From: a virus
Reading direction: 5' to 3' (one strand)
Virus record (IMG/VR): IMGVR_UViG_3300046517_000974
Location: 1-54,905 of that record
Length of the DNA: 54,905 nt
Shown here: piece after piece, positions 1 to 6,996 of the stretch
How positions within the stretch are numbered: the stretch's first letter is position 1
How the letters are laid out: every line of letters starts with the position of its first letter
The notes under the pieces: model-generated
What the model was told of the DNA's origin: nothing
Database searches by the model: none
The model's input: only the letters and a program-made list of their open reading frames with translations
Program-made: the position numbers and the translations under genes

Positions 1-2
1 CG

Positions 3-134
3 GCCTACGATGCTGCGACCAAGGACCAGCCCGGGGACCTGCGGGTAAAGCTTCTCAGGGCCGAGACCGCCAGCCAGAAGGACTGCCTGCGCCGCTACGC
101 GGCCGCACTTGCGGTCTGCCGCACCCTGCCGTAG
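3..134 (+). CDS. 3' end of small gene, probably C-terminal part of Rz1 spanin (partial)
   Basis: Open from the window edge in the frame beginning at base 3 (43 residues, stop TAG 132-134). The C-terminus has two Cys, in DCLRRYAA and VCRTLP, in a charged helical tail like the end of many Rz1-type outer-membrane spanins. The window ends in the first 32 codons of an Rz1-like lipoprotein, and a rightward terminator follows at 175-213. I infer that this is the other end of that gene, cut by the contig break. The two halves are one base out of frame if joined directly (GT + CG leaves four bases), so bases may be missing or the fragments may belong to different genes. Confidence 0.55.
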   Translation, partial: AYDAATKDQPGDLRVKLLRAETASQKDCLRRYAAALAVCRTLP

Positions 135-153
135 GATTCAGGCTTCGTTCAGC

Positions 154-405
154 TCAAGTCTTGCGCGCTTCCCCAGCCCCCGTGGGTCTTGCTCCCTCGG
201 GGGCTTTCATTTTCAGGTCCTGCTTCGCGGTGATCGCTTCGGCGAAGAGCACCAGGGTGGCGCGCGCCGCGCGCATGCGCTCGAGCTGCAGGTCTGCGGC
301 CTTCTGCGACATCTTTCCGGCGGCCACCCAGCGCGGGTAGACCTTCAGCCGCATCCCGATCTCGCGCTCGATCTCGGAAATTTGGTCCTCGATCTGCACC
401 GACAT
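154..405 (-). CDS. small phage protein of unknown function
   Basis: 83 residues starting MSVQIEDQI. I chose the ATG at 405 because GGGGGAG lies about seven bases upstream; an ATG at 441 would overlap the upstream gene and has no such site. The protein is a predicted helix with repeated charged heptads (EIEREIGMRLKVYPRWV, then LQLERMRAARATL). Small proteins of this pattern recur beside phage recombination genes, but no function is known to me. It is last in the leftward operon, after the NinG-like gene, and its 3' end overlaps the rightward terminator. Confidence 0.7.
   Translation of the reverse strand: MSVQIEDQISEIEREIGMRLKVYPRWVAAGKMSQKAADLQLERMRAARATLVLFAEAITAKQDLKMKAPEGARPTGAGEARKT
175..213 (+). 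terminator. Rho-independent terminator of the rightward late operon
   Basis: A 12-bp stem with one T-T mismatch (arms 175-186 and 194-205) and a 7-nt loop is followed by TTCATTTT (206-213). It is T-rich only on the rightward side, so it would end rightward transcripts coming off the lysis genes, about 40 bases after the first stop codon. It lies inside the 3' end of the opposing leftward gene 154-405, which codes Pro/Gly/Ala residues there. Confidence 0.8.
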
Positions 406-428
406 TATGTTCTCCCCCCATGTTTCGA

Positions 429-821
429 TCAGGAATGGCATTTCACTCTCTCCCCGTAGTGTTGAATCATGGCGAATAGATCAGCGCAGCTGTACTTCAC
501 TGGCCTGCGGCTTTGCGCCTCGAGGTCGGCGATGATGGCGTCACCGTACCGGCGCTCGAGATACCTCCTGTATGCGTCCGGGTTGCCGCGGAGTAGGTTG
601 TTGCACCGCGCGCACTGCGGATGGACGTTGCGATCCTCCCACCTGGTAGCGAGATGTACCCGACTGATGAAGTGACCAGCGTGCAGCCACTTCCAATGCG
701 AAGCCGCTCCGCAGGTCACGCACCGCGCTATTCCGCTCGGGCCGGCGCGCTGCGTCCTGACGAACTTGGAGAACACTTGGTCAAGCTTCGTTTTCAGCTG
801 CGCGTAGGACTTAGCCATCAT
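429..821 (-). CDS. ninG: NinG/Rap-like recombination protein
   Basis: 130 residues. The zinc-binding pattern of the NinG family is visible: C34xxC37, HAGH (47-50), the block ATRWEDRNVHPQCARCN with C70 and C73, then a Tyr/Arg-rich helix ending ERRYGD. Lambda NinG (Rap) is a structure-specific endonuclease that acts on recombination intermediates in the RecBCD and Red pathways, and this protein likely does the same beside the ERF and YqaJ genes. The start is ATGATG (821 or 818), overlapping the stop of the upstream endonuclease gene, which suggests translational coupling. It is shorter than lambda NinG (about 200 residues), so only the core domain is present. Confidence 0.85.
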   Translation of the reverse strand: MMAKSYAQLKTKLDQVFSKFVRTQRAGPSGIARCVTCGAASHWKWLHAGHFISRVHLATRWEDRNVHPQCARCNNLLRGNPDAYRRYLERRYGDAIIADLEAQSRRPVKYSCADLFAMIQHYGERVKCHS

Positions 822-1435
822 GGGGTCTGCAACGCGCGTTCAACCGACCATCCGAGATGATTTATGCGATGCCACAAAGATCCGACGAGCATCTTTTTCT
901 CTCTCGCCCATCGGCTCAACGTTTGAGTGCGTCCGTCGAGCGTCAACAATCTGGCTCGGCGATTATTAGAAGCCTGTTCCTCGCGCGATGCCCAACGACA
1001 GTTTCCTTTCCTGTAGTCGCCGTTGTTGTTCTTCCGATCCAGCGTCAGGCCGGCAGGGCAATCTCCCATGTCGGCATAGAAATTAGCAAACTTCAACCAG
1101 CGTCGACAGACCTTGATGCCGCGTCCGCCGTAATATTTGTATGCCCAGTTTTTGGGATCATTACATCTGTGAAGCATCGCGTTCCACACCCTGTAAAGTG
1201 GCGTTTTGCTCATGCCGTGGATCTTGCTGCGCTGGCCTTGGCGGCGTGCCGTTTCACGATGTAGGCAACCACAACTCCTGGTCGCGCCGCTGATAAGCGC
1301 ATCTCGCCTCACGACGCGACTGGCACCGCACTTGCATCGGCAGGTCCAGTAGGAGCCCCTCCCGGCGACGGTATGGTGAATCTTGAGCGCGATTAAGCGG
1401 CCAAAAATGCGGCCAGCAAGCGGCTTAGTTTTCAT
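818..1435 (-). CDS. zinc-ribbon HNH/AP2-like endonuclease 1
   Basis: 205 residues. The N-terminal zinc ribbon starts GRIFGRL and has C32, C34, C36 and C55xC57. It is followed by the typical block of phage-borne HNH-like proteins: HGMSKTPLYRVWNAMLHRC, YYGGRGIKVCRRWLKFANFYADMG, LDRKNNNGDY, NCRWAS. The C-terminus carries an extra segment (TLDGRTQTLSRWAR, WHRINHLGWSVERAL) that resembles the DNA-binding repeat of phage homing-type endonucleases. Likely a free-standing selfish or homing nuclease inserted between ninB and ninG. It overlaps both neighbours by a few bases, so the insertion keeps the operon coupled. Confidence 0.8.
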   Translation of the reverse strand: MKTKPLAGRIFGRLIALKIHHTVAGRGSYWTCRCKCGASRVVRRDALISGATRSCGCLHRETARRQGQRSKIHGMSKTPLYRVWNAMLHRCNDPKNWAYKYYGGRGIKVCRRWLKFANFYADMGDCPAGLTLDRKNNNGDYRKGNCRWASREEQASNNRRARLLTLDGRTQTLSRWAREKKMLVGSLWHRINHLGWSVERALQTP

Positions 1436-1808
1436 GCTCTAATATTACACCAAACTCTGTTATGGCATGTGTTTCAACCTGATCCATGAAAGAGTTCAGC
1501 TCCTGCTTGTTCATCTTGCTGGTCTGCGGGTAGACGATGATCTTGCGACCGTGGAACTCAGTTTCTTTCCCGGCGAGGAACATCGCCTTGTAACCGAGTT
1601 TCACGCTGTCAATGTCGCTCCCGGTCTCAAGCGCGACCTTCTGGAAGATCAAATGCAATCGGGCATTTTGCTGAAGGGTGCGGCGCGCGATGTACTTCCC
1701 GATGCGAATATCCCAGACCTCGCCGTCTTCGACCGGAAGCTTGCCGATGACCTTCAGCGCGTACTCGCGCTTTAGCGGCCGGTCGACGATGATGGTGGTC
1801 GGTTCCAT
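1425..1808 (-). CDS. ninB: NinB-like recombination protein
   Basis: 127 residues from ATG 1808, which forms an ATGA overlap with the stop of the YqaJ-type gene; a longer reading upstream is only a shadow of that gene. Family features: an N-terminal strand region with two Lys/Arg-rich hairpins, then RRTLQQNARLHLIFQKVA (ARR..QN motif), a helix around a G-D-I-D segment, and a C-terminal helix with FMDQVETHAITEFG. Lambda NinB (Orf) binds ssDNA and SSB and stands in for RecFOR. Its place between the exonuclease and NinG fits a phage recombination module. Confidence 0.82.
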   Translation of the reverse strand: MEPTTIIVDRPLKREYALKVIGKLPVEDGEVWDIRIGKYIARRTLQQNARLHLIFQKVALETGSDIDSVKLGYKAMFLAGKETEFHGRKIIVYPQTSKMNKQELNSFMDQVETHAITEFGVILEHEN

Positions 1809-2437
1809 CAGGTCTTGAACTTCCGCAGCCGCTCGACCAAGGCGTGGACCTCGGCGAGAAAGCCGAGCACCTCGGTTTCCATCTGGGCGATCTTTGCATC
1901 GTCGCGCTGGAAACGGACCCTGAAGAGTTGCAGCTCGTCCGAGAGCCGAGGATCGTAGGAGATGAAGTCGCACCACTTGCGCCCCGAGCAGGCCATCTGC
2001 CAGAGCATCTGCGGCTGGTACTTCGCCGGCACCTCGTCGTCGAGCAGGTACTGGAGATGCGTGGCCGTCTTCGGGCACTTGATCTCGCAAAGACCGTCGG
2101 CCCCGACCAACCCGTCAGGGGACGCGCCAGCGTCGGGGATCTTGTCATGCACGACGAAACCGACCTTGTCGACGAGGACGTTGGCCGAGGCTTCGTATGC
2201 TCCTCGGGCGTACTGCTCCTGGTCGAGGCCCCATTGCATCTCGGCGTTGATGTAGCCGTCGTCCTGCGGAATGCCGGTGAGGATCTCGGCGACCAGCTGC
2301 GTCCTGTAGTCCCTGCGCGCCGCGGCCTCGCCGGTCTTGATCTTGGCGAGGACGTGCGGCACGCACGAAGCGGTTACCTTGCCTGCGCGAGCGGCTTTCC
2401 ATTCAGTAGAGCCCTGGGGAAAGTCGATGATCTTCAT
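1808..2437 (-). CDS. YqaJ-like viral recombinase (lambda-exonuclease fold)
   Basis: 209 residues. Conserved motifs in order: GSTEWKAARAGKVTAS (9-24), a Glu in AEMQWGLDQEQYARGAYE, the PD-(D/E)xK core SPDGLVGADGLCEIKCPK with D108, E118 and K120, then QPQMLWQMACSGRKWCDFISYDPR. These predict a Mg-dependent 5'-3' double-strand exonuclease that makes 3' overhangs for the ERF annealing protein encoded just upstream in the same leftward operon. It starts at ATG 2437 inside an ATGA overlap with endonuclease 2. Length is normal for the family. Confidence 0.93.
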   Translation of the reverse strand: MKIIDFPQGSTEWKAARAGKVTASCVPHVLAKIKTGEAAARRDYRTQLVAEILTGIPQDDGYINAEMQWGLDQEQYARGAYEASANVLVDKVGFVVHDKIPDAGASPDGLVGADGLCEIKCPKTATHLQYLLDDEVPAKYQPQMLWQMACSGRKWCDFISYDPRLSDELQLFRVRFQRDDAKIAQMETEVLGFLAEVHALVERLRKFKT

Positions 2438-2907
2438 GCGCGTTTCCTCACATTTGACCTGTTTCTATTGCGGGTGAAATCGTCTGCCCATCGACAATTA
2501 CTGGGTCTGTAGTTGCCGTCGTTGTTAATTCTGTCGATGCCAAGTCCCGGTGGACGAATGCCCATATCTGATAGGAAATTTGCGAACTTCAGCCATCTTT
2601 TGCAGACCGTAATTCCGCGCCCACCGTAACGATCAAAATCCTTGTTATTCGCATTCAAACAACGCTGGAGCATGGACGCCCAGATATTGTAGGTGCTGGT
2701 CTTATGCAGCCCGTGGATCCTGTTGGCTCCTCTTTTGCGAGTTTCACTAAAAAGGCACCCGCAGGATTTTGTATGGCCAGTGCTAAGATCACACCCCATG
2801 ACGGTATGTTTTTTGCCGCAGTCGCAAAGACACTCCCAACGGCTACGGCCACGGAAACCGGACAGCCTCCTAACGACACGCAACCTGCCGAATCTACGCC
2901 CCTCAAT
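2434..2907 (-). CDS. zinc-ribbon HNH/AP2-like endonuclease 2, start codon unusual
   Basis: At least 149 residues, with the same architecture as the gene at 818-1435: ribbon (CDCG...SCGC), HGLHKTSTYNIWASMLQRC, YGGRGITVCKRWLKFANFLSDMG, DRINNDGNY, NCRWAD. The first standard start in frame is TTG 2883, but the reading frame continues upstream as EGRRFGRL, the conserved beginning of this family. No ATG, GTG or TTG exists between there and the end of the ERF gene (2922). Translation may use a rare start such as ATT (2907, used here as the boundary) or CTG, or the normal start was lost when the element inserted after ERF. Function inferred: homing-type nuclease. Confidence 0.7.
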   Translation of the reverse strand: MEGRRFGRLRVVRRLSGFRGRSRWECLCDCGKKHTVMGCDLSTGHTKSCGCLFSETRKRGANRIHGLHKTSTYNIWASMLQRCLNANNKDFDRYGGRGITVCKRWLKFANFLSDMGIRPPGLGIDRINNDGNYRPSNCRWADDFTRNRNRSNVRKRA

Positions 2908-2921
2908 AGCCAGAGCGTGGC

Positions 2922-3701
2922 TCAGGGTTTTGTCCCGAGGATTTGTTTCTTTGCGTCTTTGGCTTCCATAAATTTCCGCTGGCTTGGTTTATCGCGTACC
3001 TTCTGGGCTGCAGTATACGCCTTGCCGAACGCCTCGCGCAGGCTCGTTTCGTCGGAAGCCGCGTCGATCGCGGCCAGGTGGTCGACGACGACCTTCTCCT
3101 CCAACCCAAGATCGCCGTCGCCACCGTTGCCGTCCTTGTCATCTCCCTCCTCCGCAATCCCGCACACCGCCTTCAGGGTGTAGCGCTCGAGGTAGGTGAT
3201 CGTGCTCGCGCGCGCCTGGATGGCGTTCTTCGCGCCGCCGGCGTCCGGGGGGCCGTCGATCGTCACCGACTCGGAATGCCCGAGGACATGCTTCAGCGTA
3301 CAGGTGACGGCGATCAAATCCTTCTCGCTCTTCACATGCCACGAGTGACTGAGGCCATGCTTGGAAAGTAGCGGGGTCACCGCGTTCACCACGGAGAAGA
3401 GCTCGGCGTACCGTTTGCCCTTCAGCGGCCCGTCGGTGACGTCGCGGTTCTTCACCACGACGATCGCCTCGGCCTTGAAGTTGGAGAAAGCGACGTTGTA
3501 GGCCTTGCGCGCTTCGGTCGCTTCCCATTGGTCGCGCACCGCCAGAAGCTTCTCCAACTTGGCGACGTCGAAGGTCGGATCCATCGCCGCCCGGTCGATG
3601 ATCTTCATCAGCGAACTGGCGTCGCTTCCGACGGCCGGCACGGACTTTCGCGCCGACTCTGGCGCGACGATCAGCGACTGTTCTTTCTGGACTGCACTCA
3701 T
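2922..3701 (-). CDS. erf: ERF-family single-strand annealing recombinase
   Basis: 259 residues. ERF signatures: a helix with EATEARKAYNVAFSNFKAE, then GKRYAELFSVVNAVTPLLSKHGLSHSWHV, the CTLKHVLGHSES segment, and KNAIQARASTITYLERYTLKAVCGI, followed by an acidic EEGDDKDGNGGDGD stretch (about 187-200) and a C-terminal helical tail. P22 Erf-type proteins form rings on ssDNA and anneal complementary strands, working with an exonuclease; the YqaJ-type gene follows one gene downstream. ATG 3701 overlaps the stop of the upstream gene (ATGA). Confidence 0.92.
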   Translation of the reverse strand: MSAVQKEQSLIVAPESARKSVPAVGSDASSLMKIIDRAAMDPTFDVAKLEKLLAVRDQWEATEARKAYNVAFSNFKAEAIVVVKNRDVTDGPLKGKRYAELFSVVNAVTPLLSKHGLSHSWHVKSEKDLIAVTCTLKHVLGHSESVTIDGPPDAGGAKNAIQARASTITYLERYTLKAVCGIAEEGDDKDGNGGDGDLGLEEKVVVDHLAAIDAASDETSLREAFGKAYTAAQKVRDKPSQRKFMEAKDAKKQILGTKP

Positions 3702-4006
3702 GAATCCTCCCGTTGAAGTTCCTCGTAATCGCGCCGCAACTCTGCGGCTTCGTCCAGGACAAGATCAGGGTACTTGTCGAGGTAGTTATTGATCAGGCTT
3801 TCCATGTACTTCTCGGCCTGATCGTCCCTGCGGTAGTCGGGGTGGTCGCTGCCGAGAATGATGGACCACAGGGTCTCGAGCGCCGCACGGTAGTTCTGGT
3901 CAAGGTCGCTCTCGATCAAGCCATGCAGGTCGCAATGGCCAGCCTTCTTCCCCTGCTTCAATTTCTCGGTCAGCGCCTCGCGCGCTTGCTCTGCGAATGT
4001 GCTCAT
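3698..4006 (-). CDS. unknown phage protein, early leftward operon
   Basis: 102 residues, acidic and predicted all-helical (SLINNYLDKYPDLVLDEAAELRRDYEELQ at the C-terminus looks amphipathic). No family recognised. ATGA overlaps at both ends couple it to the gene before it and to erf after it, so a role in early DNA metabolism is likely but not shown. Confidence 0.75.
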   Translation of the reverse strand: MSTFAEQAREALTEKLKQGKKAGHCDLHGLIESDLDQNYRAALETLWSIILGSDHPDYRRDDQAEKYMESLINNYLDKYPDLVLDEAAELRRDYEELQREDS

Positions 4007-4392
4007 GATTGTCCTTTGCGCGCAACCAGCGAACGGAGCACCGATTTGGCGCGCTTGGTGATGCTGCGATGATCGCGGTTAAGGTAGAAACTCGCCGCTC
4101 GCCGCGCCGGATATGGATCGCCGTTGCGTAGCACTGGCAGCAGGTCGCGCAACGACTGGAGTTTGACGATCTTGATCACGGTATCGACTTCGACCGCGTT
4201 CCAGAGAGTGCGGCCCTTGCCGAACACGATGAAGGGACGGTAGTTGCGGTCACGAAGAACCTGAGGGGTGAAGGTAGTCATCGCTTCTCCTTGCGCTGAC
4301 TTGCCGTTCTTGGTGATGGTGGCATTCAGGCCTTGACCTTCGCGGCCGTTGAACGTCTTGATCTTGGTGACTGCGAACACATCGGTGGCCAT
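4003..4392 (-). CDS. unknown phage protein, first gene of leftward operon
   Basis: 129 residues from ATG 4392, with GGAG six to seven bases upstream. The N-terminus (KIKTFNGREGQGLNATITKNGK) resembles the opening of small early proteins seen next to phage recombination genes. The C-terminal half is basic (RRAASFYLNRDHRSITKRAKSVLR), so nucleic-acid binding is possible. First gene transcribed leftward from the divergent control region. No function assigned. Confidence 0.72.
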   Translation of the reverse strand: MATDVFAVTKIKTFNGREGQGLNATITKNGKSAQGEAMTTFTPQVLRDRNYRPFIVFGKGRTLWNAVEVDTVIKIVKLQSLRDLLPVLRNGDPYPARRAASFYLNRDHRSITKRAKSVLRSLVARKGQS

Positions 4393-4410
4393 CGGTATCT
4401 CCAGGTTCTA

Positions 4411-4429
4411 CGCCCGAGGGATTCGGGCG
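4411..4429. promoter_or_regulatory. inverted repeat in divergent control region
   Basis: Perfect 7-bp arms CGCCCGA (4411-4417) and TCGGGCG (4423-4429) around GGGAT, between the leftward operon start and the rightward promoter. No T-run on either side, so it is not an intrinsic terminator. It could be an operator, or a hairpin in the leader of the leftward mRNA. Confidence 0.45.
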
Positions 4430-4456
4430 CCACGCAAGCATTGGAGCATAGTTTCA

Positions 4457-4486
4457 TTGACAACGCAAGTATCACCAAAGCATAAT
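4457..4486 (+). promoter_or_regulatory. sigma70-type promoter, rightward
   Basis: TTGACA (4457-4462, six of six) and CATAAT (4481-4486, five of six) separated by 18 bp. This is the best host-type promoter match that I found in the window. The expected start point, 6-8 bases after the -10, falls at 4492-4494, on the ATG of the small gene at 4493. It would drive the replication genes and perhaps the sugar operon. Confidence 0.75.
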
Positions 4487-4492
4487 CCGGGC

Positions 4493-4633
4493 ATGAGAGA
4501 CAAACGCGGGACCAAGGCCCAGATTCGGGCATGGGCAAAGCAGGGAGGGCAAAAGAGGGCCAAGACCCTCTCCCCGGAGCGCCGGCGCGAGATCGCCAAG
4601 CGGGCAGCTGAAACTCGCTGGGCGCGGGCTTGA
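4493..4633 (+). CDS. small basic helical protein, possible early regulator
   Basis: 46 residues starting MRDKRGTKAQI. Very basic, with the pattern GGQKRAKTLSPERRREIAKRAAETRW, a short helix-turn-helix-like segment that recurs in small phage regulatory proteins. The longer reading upstream has no promoter or ribosome site. The predicted transcription start coincides with this ATG and there is no Shine-Dalgarno site, so the message may be leaderless, as for lambda cI from PRM. Its stop overlaps the TTG start of the replication gene. Repressor or Cro-like function is inference only. Confidence 0.6.
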   Translation: MRDKRGTKAQIRAWAKQGGQKRAKTLSPERRREIAKRAAETRWARA

Positions 4634-5541
4634 GCGTCAAGGTGATGGGTCTCGTGTGGGACTACTACCCTGAGGGCGGCGGAGAACTCACCGTGGCGCT
4701 CAAGCTTGCTGATCACGCCTCGCACGACGGCTCGAGGATCTGGCCTGCCATCAGCACCATCGCCGATCAAACGAACCAATCCGAGCGCACCGTGCAGCGG
4801 CAGATCCAGGCGATGCTGAAGCGGGGCTGGCTCATCGAGGTCAAGAAAGGCGGTGGCGGTCCCGGTAAAACCACCATCTACCGTATCCCTGCCGGTGAGA
4901 TCCAACGACAGGCAGTGGGTATGGGCGACAAAATGTCACCCATCCAGTTAAGGGTGACACCCGAGGTCGGAAAGGGTGACATCCACGACAAAAAGGGTGA
5001 CATAGCTATGTCACCTGAACCGTCAGTAGAAGCAATCAACAGAGAACCGGCGGGCAGGGCTGCGCCCTCCCCGGTCAGCCTCGCCTTCGCTTCTTATTCT
5101 GCAGGCATCAAGGCCAAGTACGGAGCCGACTACCCGCCGAGCGCGAAGGCGAACGGCCAGCTTGCCAACGTCGTCTCTCGAGTCGGTGCCGAGTCGGTGG
5201 TGCCGGTGATCGAGTACTACCTCGGGAGCGCGAACACCTTCTACGCCAAGGTCAAGCACTCGCTCGATTACCTAGTCCGCGACTGCGAGCGGATTTATCT
5301 CGACCTGCAGCAGGCGAGTGGTGGGTCCGCGAAACCAGCAACCCACGCCGACGTCTACCTCGTGAAAGACGACAGCGCGAAGCCGCGCAGGCTGCAGGAC
5401 TATCCGGTCGGGGATCCGAAGTTGATCGCCTCGCAGGCGGTCAAGGATTACGGCGGGATGATCCAGAAGACCTCGCCGCGGTACGTCGACGTGATCCTCG
5501 CCGGCGCGCGCAGTAGGTTTTCGATCGAGGAACTTCGATGA
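4630..5541 (+). CDS. lambda O-like replication initiator
   Basis: 303 residues from TTG 4630, which overlaps the previous stop (TTGA). This start keeps the family-typical opening MSVKVMGLVWDYYP...ALKLADHA; an ATG at 4645 would cut it. A winged helix-turn-helix follows (WPAISTIADQTNQSERTVQRQIQAMLKRGWL, about 38-68), then a flexible linker (about 95-145) and a C-terminal helical domain (SPVSLAFASYSAGIKAKYG to the end). The linker-coding DNA carries iterons and a palindrome (4923-5015), as lambda O does at its origin. It likely binds these repeats and loads host replication proteins. No helicase or helicase loader is encoded nearby, so host DnaB and its loader would be used. Confidence 0.8.
   Translation: MSVKVMGLVWDYYPEGGGELTVALKLADHASHDGSRIWPAISTIADQTNQSERTVQRQIQAMLKRGWLIEVKKGGGGPGKTTIYRIPAGEIQRQAVGMGDKMSPIQLRVTPEVGKGDIHDKKGDIAMSPEPSVEAINREPAGRAAPSPVSLAFASYSAGIKAKYGADYPPSAKANGQLANVVSRVGAESVVPVIEYYLGSANTFYAKVKHSLDYLVRDCERIYLDLQQASGGSAKPATHADVYLVKDDSAKPRRLQDYPVGDPKLIASQAVKDYGGMIQKTSPRYVDVILAGARSRFSIEELR
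4923..5015. other. candidate replication origin: iterons plus 20-bp palindrome
   Basis: The octamer GGGTGACA occurs directly at 4952-4959, 4974-4981 and 4995-5002 (21-22 bp apart, two helical turns), with a one-mismatch copy at 4923-4930. It is inverted as TGTCACCC at 4934-4941 and as TGTCACC at 5009-5015. The last pair forms a perfect 20-bp dyad, GGTGACATAG/CTATGTCACC (4996-5015). It sits in the linker-coding part of the O-like gene, the same place as the lambda origin. Confidence 0.75.
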
Positions 5542-5906
5542 TCTCCGTTCGCGCTCGCCGCAGCGATCCGGAAACCTCGCACCAGGCCGCGTTCGAATTC
5601 GAGAACAAGCAGGCGAAGGCACAGCGCAGCGTCGCCACGGTGGTCGAGCTCCTGCGTCGGCTTGGGCACCTGTCGGACTTCGACCTGCGTGATGCGTGGG
5701 AGTTGGCCTGGAAGGGGAAGTGGAGTTTCACGCTGCCGAGCAAGGCGCGGCACTGGGCGCGGCAGGCCGGGCTGGTACGTCACGACGGATTCACCACGCA
5801 CGAGGGCAGGAAGGTTCGCCTGTGGACCCTCGGACGGGATGAGGATTTCCTGACGCCGCCGGAAGTATGCCCGTGCTGCGGTCAGAGAAAAAGGGGAAGC
5901 CAGTGA
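5538..5906 (+). CDS. unknown phage protein, replication region
   Basis: 122 residues with ATGA overlap to the initiator gene. Opens RRSDPETSHQAAFEFE, a motif common in small phage proteins next to replication genes, then a winged-helix-like region (ATVVELLRRLGHLSDFDLRDAWELAW, KARHWARQAGLVRHDG). Ends with CPCCGQRK, a probable zinc knuckle. DNA binding is likely; the role is unknown. Confidence 0.75.
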   Translation: MISVRARRSDPETSHQAAFEFENKQAKAQRSVATVVELLRRLGHLSDFDLRDAWELAWKGKWSFTLPSKARHWARQAGLVRHDGFTTHEGRKVRLWTLGRDEDFLTPPEVCPCCGQRKRGSQ

Positions 5907-6043
5907 GAGAAGGCCGTTCGTTCTTCTACTGCCTTGGCAAAGACGGTTTCTGTGCCGCGGAAATCTGCTCGGATAGTTTGCAGAGGTCTGCCTTCCATGC
6001 ACGTTACAACAAACTCGGGAAGATTTACTGGAGGTGGTTGTGA
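5903..6043 (+). CDS. 46-residue protein of unknown function
   Basis: GTG 5903 overlaps the preceding stop (GTGA), with AAGGGGAAG upstream as ribosome site. The protein has Tyr/Phe/Trp and two Cys (FFYCLGKDGFCAAEIC, GKIYWRWL). Its own stop overlaps the GTG of the pseB-like gene, so it is translationally linked to the sugar operon. No family recognised. Confidence 0.6.
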   Translation: MREGRSFFYCLGKDGFCAAEICSDSLQRSAFHARYNKLGKIYWRWL

Positions 6044-6996
6044 GCACCGTGCTCGGCCCGTGGGTGAGGGGCATCTTGATCACCGGCGGTACCGGGTATC
6101 TTGGCCGGGCTCTCGCCAACGCCTGTCTCTACCAGACGCAGGCCGAGCGGATTTGTATCTTCAGCCGCAACGAGTACGCCCAAGCGACGATGCGCCAGTC
6201 GATCCAAGACGCCGACAAGCGGTTGCGTTGGTTCATCGGCGACGTCAGGGACAAGGACCGGCTGCGTCGGGCGTGCGAGGGGATTGACCTCATCATCCAC
6301 GCAGCCGCTCTAAAGCGCGTCGAGGTCGGCGAATACAACCCGCGCGAGATGGTGCTGACGAACGTGAACGGCGCCCTGAACGTGATCGACGCAGCGATCG
6401 ACAACAGGGTCCCAAGAGTAATCGCCGTGTCGACAGACAAGGCTTGTGCCCCATTGAACGCCTACGGCGCGACCAAGTTGACGATGGAGAAGTTGATGCT
6501 GGCGGCGAACAACACCACCGGCGAGAGCGGCCCAATATGCTCAGTGGTGCGCTACGGGAATGTCTCCGGCTCGACCGGCAGTGTGATCCCTACTTGGCGC
6601 GAGATGATCAAGAACGGCGCGAAGTCGGTCCCGGTGACGGACCCTCGCTGCAGTCGCTACTGGATGCGCGTCGACGAGGCGGTGGAGTTGATCCTCTGGA
6701 CGGCGCAGGAGATGGAGGGTGGTGAGCTCGTGGTGCCGCTCCTACCCGCGTATCGGATCGGAGATCTCGCCGATGCCATGGGCGTTGCGGTAGAGGTTAT
6801 CGGCATCGGCGCCGGCGAGAAATTGGACGAGCAGATGGTGTCGCTCCTCGAGTCTCCTGCTTTCCGCTGGGCCGACCCGCACCCCTACATCGTCGCCGGT
6901 GGATTCGCCCGGAATATCGAGCCGAACGTGGGCGGCATCAAGACGCACATCCTGTCGGTCGAGGAACTGCGCACGCTCCTCGAGGCCCTGCCGTGA
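6040..6996 (+). CDS. pseB: PseB-like UDP-GlcNAc 4,6-dehydratase/5-epimerase
   Basis: 318 residues from GTG 6040 (GGAGG five bases upstream, GTGA overlap). Extended SDR fold: the nucleotide-binding GGTGYLG is at 16-22, then FSRNEYAQ, FIGDVRDKDRLRRA, HAAALKRVEVGEYNP and TNVNGALNVIDAAI. The catalytic cluster is STDKACAPLNAYGATK with D133, K134, Y142 and K146, matching the Asp/Lys/Tyr set of FlaA1/PseB enzymes. SVVRYGNVSGSTGSVIP follows. The family converts UDP-GlcNAc to UDP-4-keto-6-deoxy-L-AltNAc, step 1 of pseudaminic acid synthesis, in the cytoplasm. Full family length. CapD-type dehydratases are the alternative, but pseF and pseI candidates downstream favour PseB. Confidence 0.9.
   Translation: MSTVLGPWVRGILITGGTGYLGRALANACLYQTQAERICIFSRNEYAQATMRQSIQDADKRLRWFIGDVRDKDRLRRACEGIDLIIHAAALKRVEVGEYNPREMVLTNVNGALNVIDAAIDNRVPRVIAVSTDKACAPLNAYGATKLTMEKLMLAANNTTGESGPICSVVRYGNVSGSTGSVIPTWREMIKNGAKSVPVTDPRCSRYWMRVDEAVELILWTAQEMEGGELVVPLLPAYRIGDLADAMGVAVEVIGIGAGEKLDEQMVSLLESPAFRWADPHPYIVAGGFARNIEPNVGGIKTHILSVEELRTLLEALP

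Noticed and set aside
110-125. TGCGG/CCGCA dyad as a leftward terminator
   Set aside because: Five-base stem without T-run on the leftward side; not convincing.
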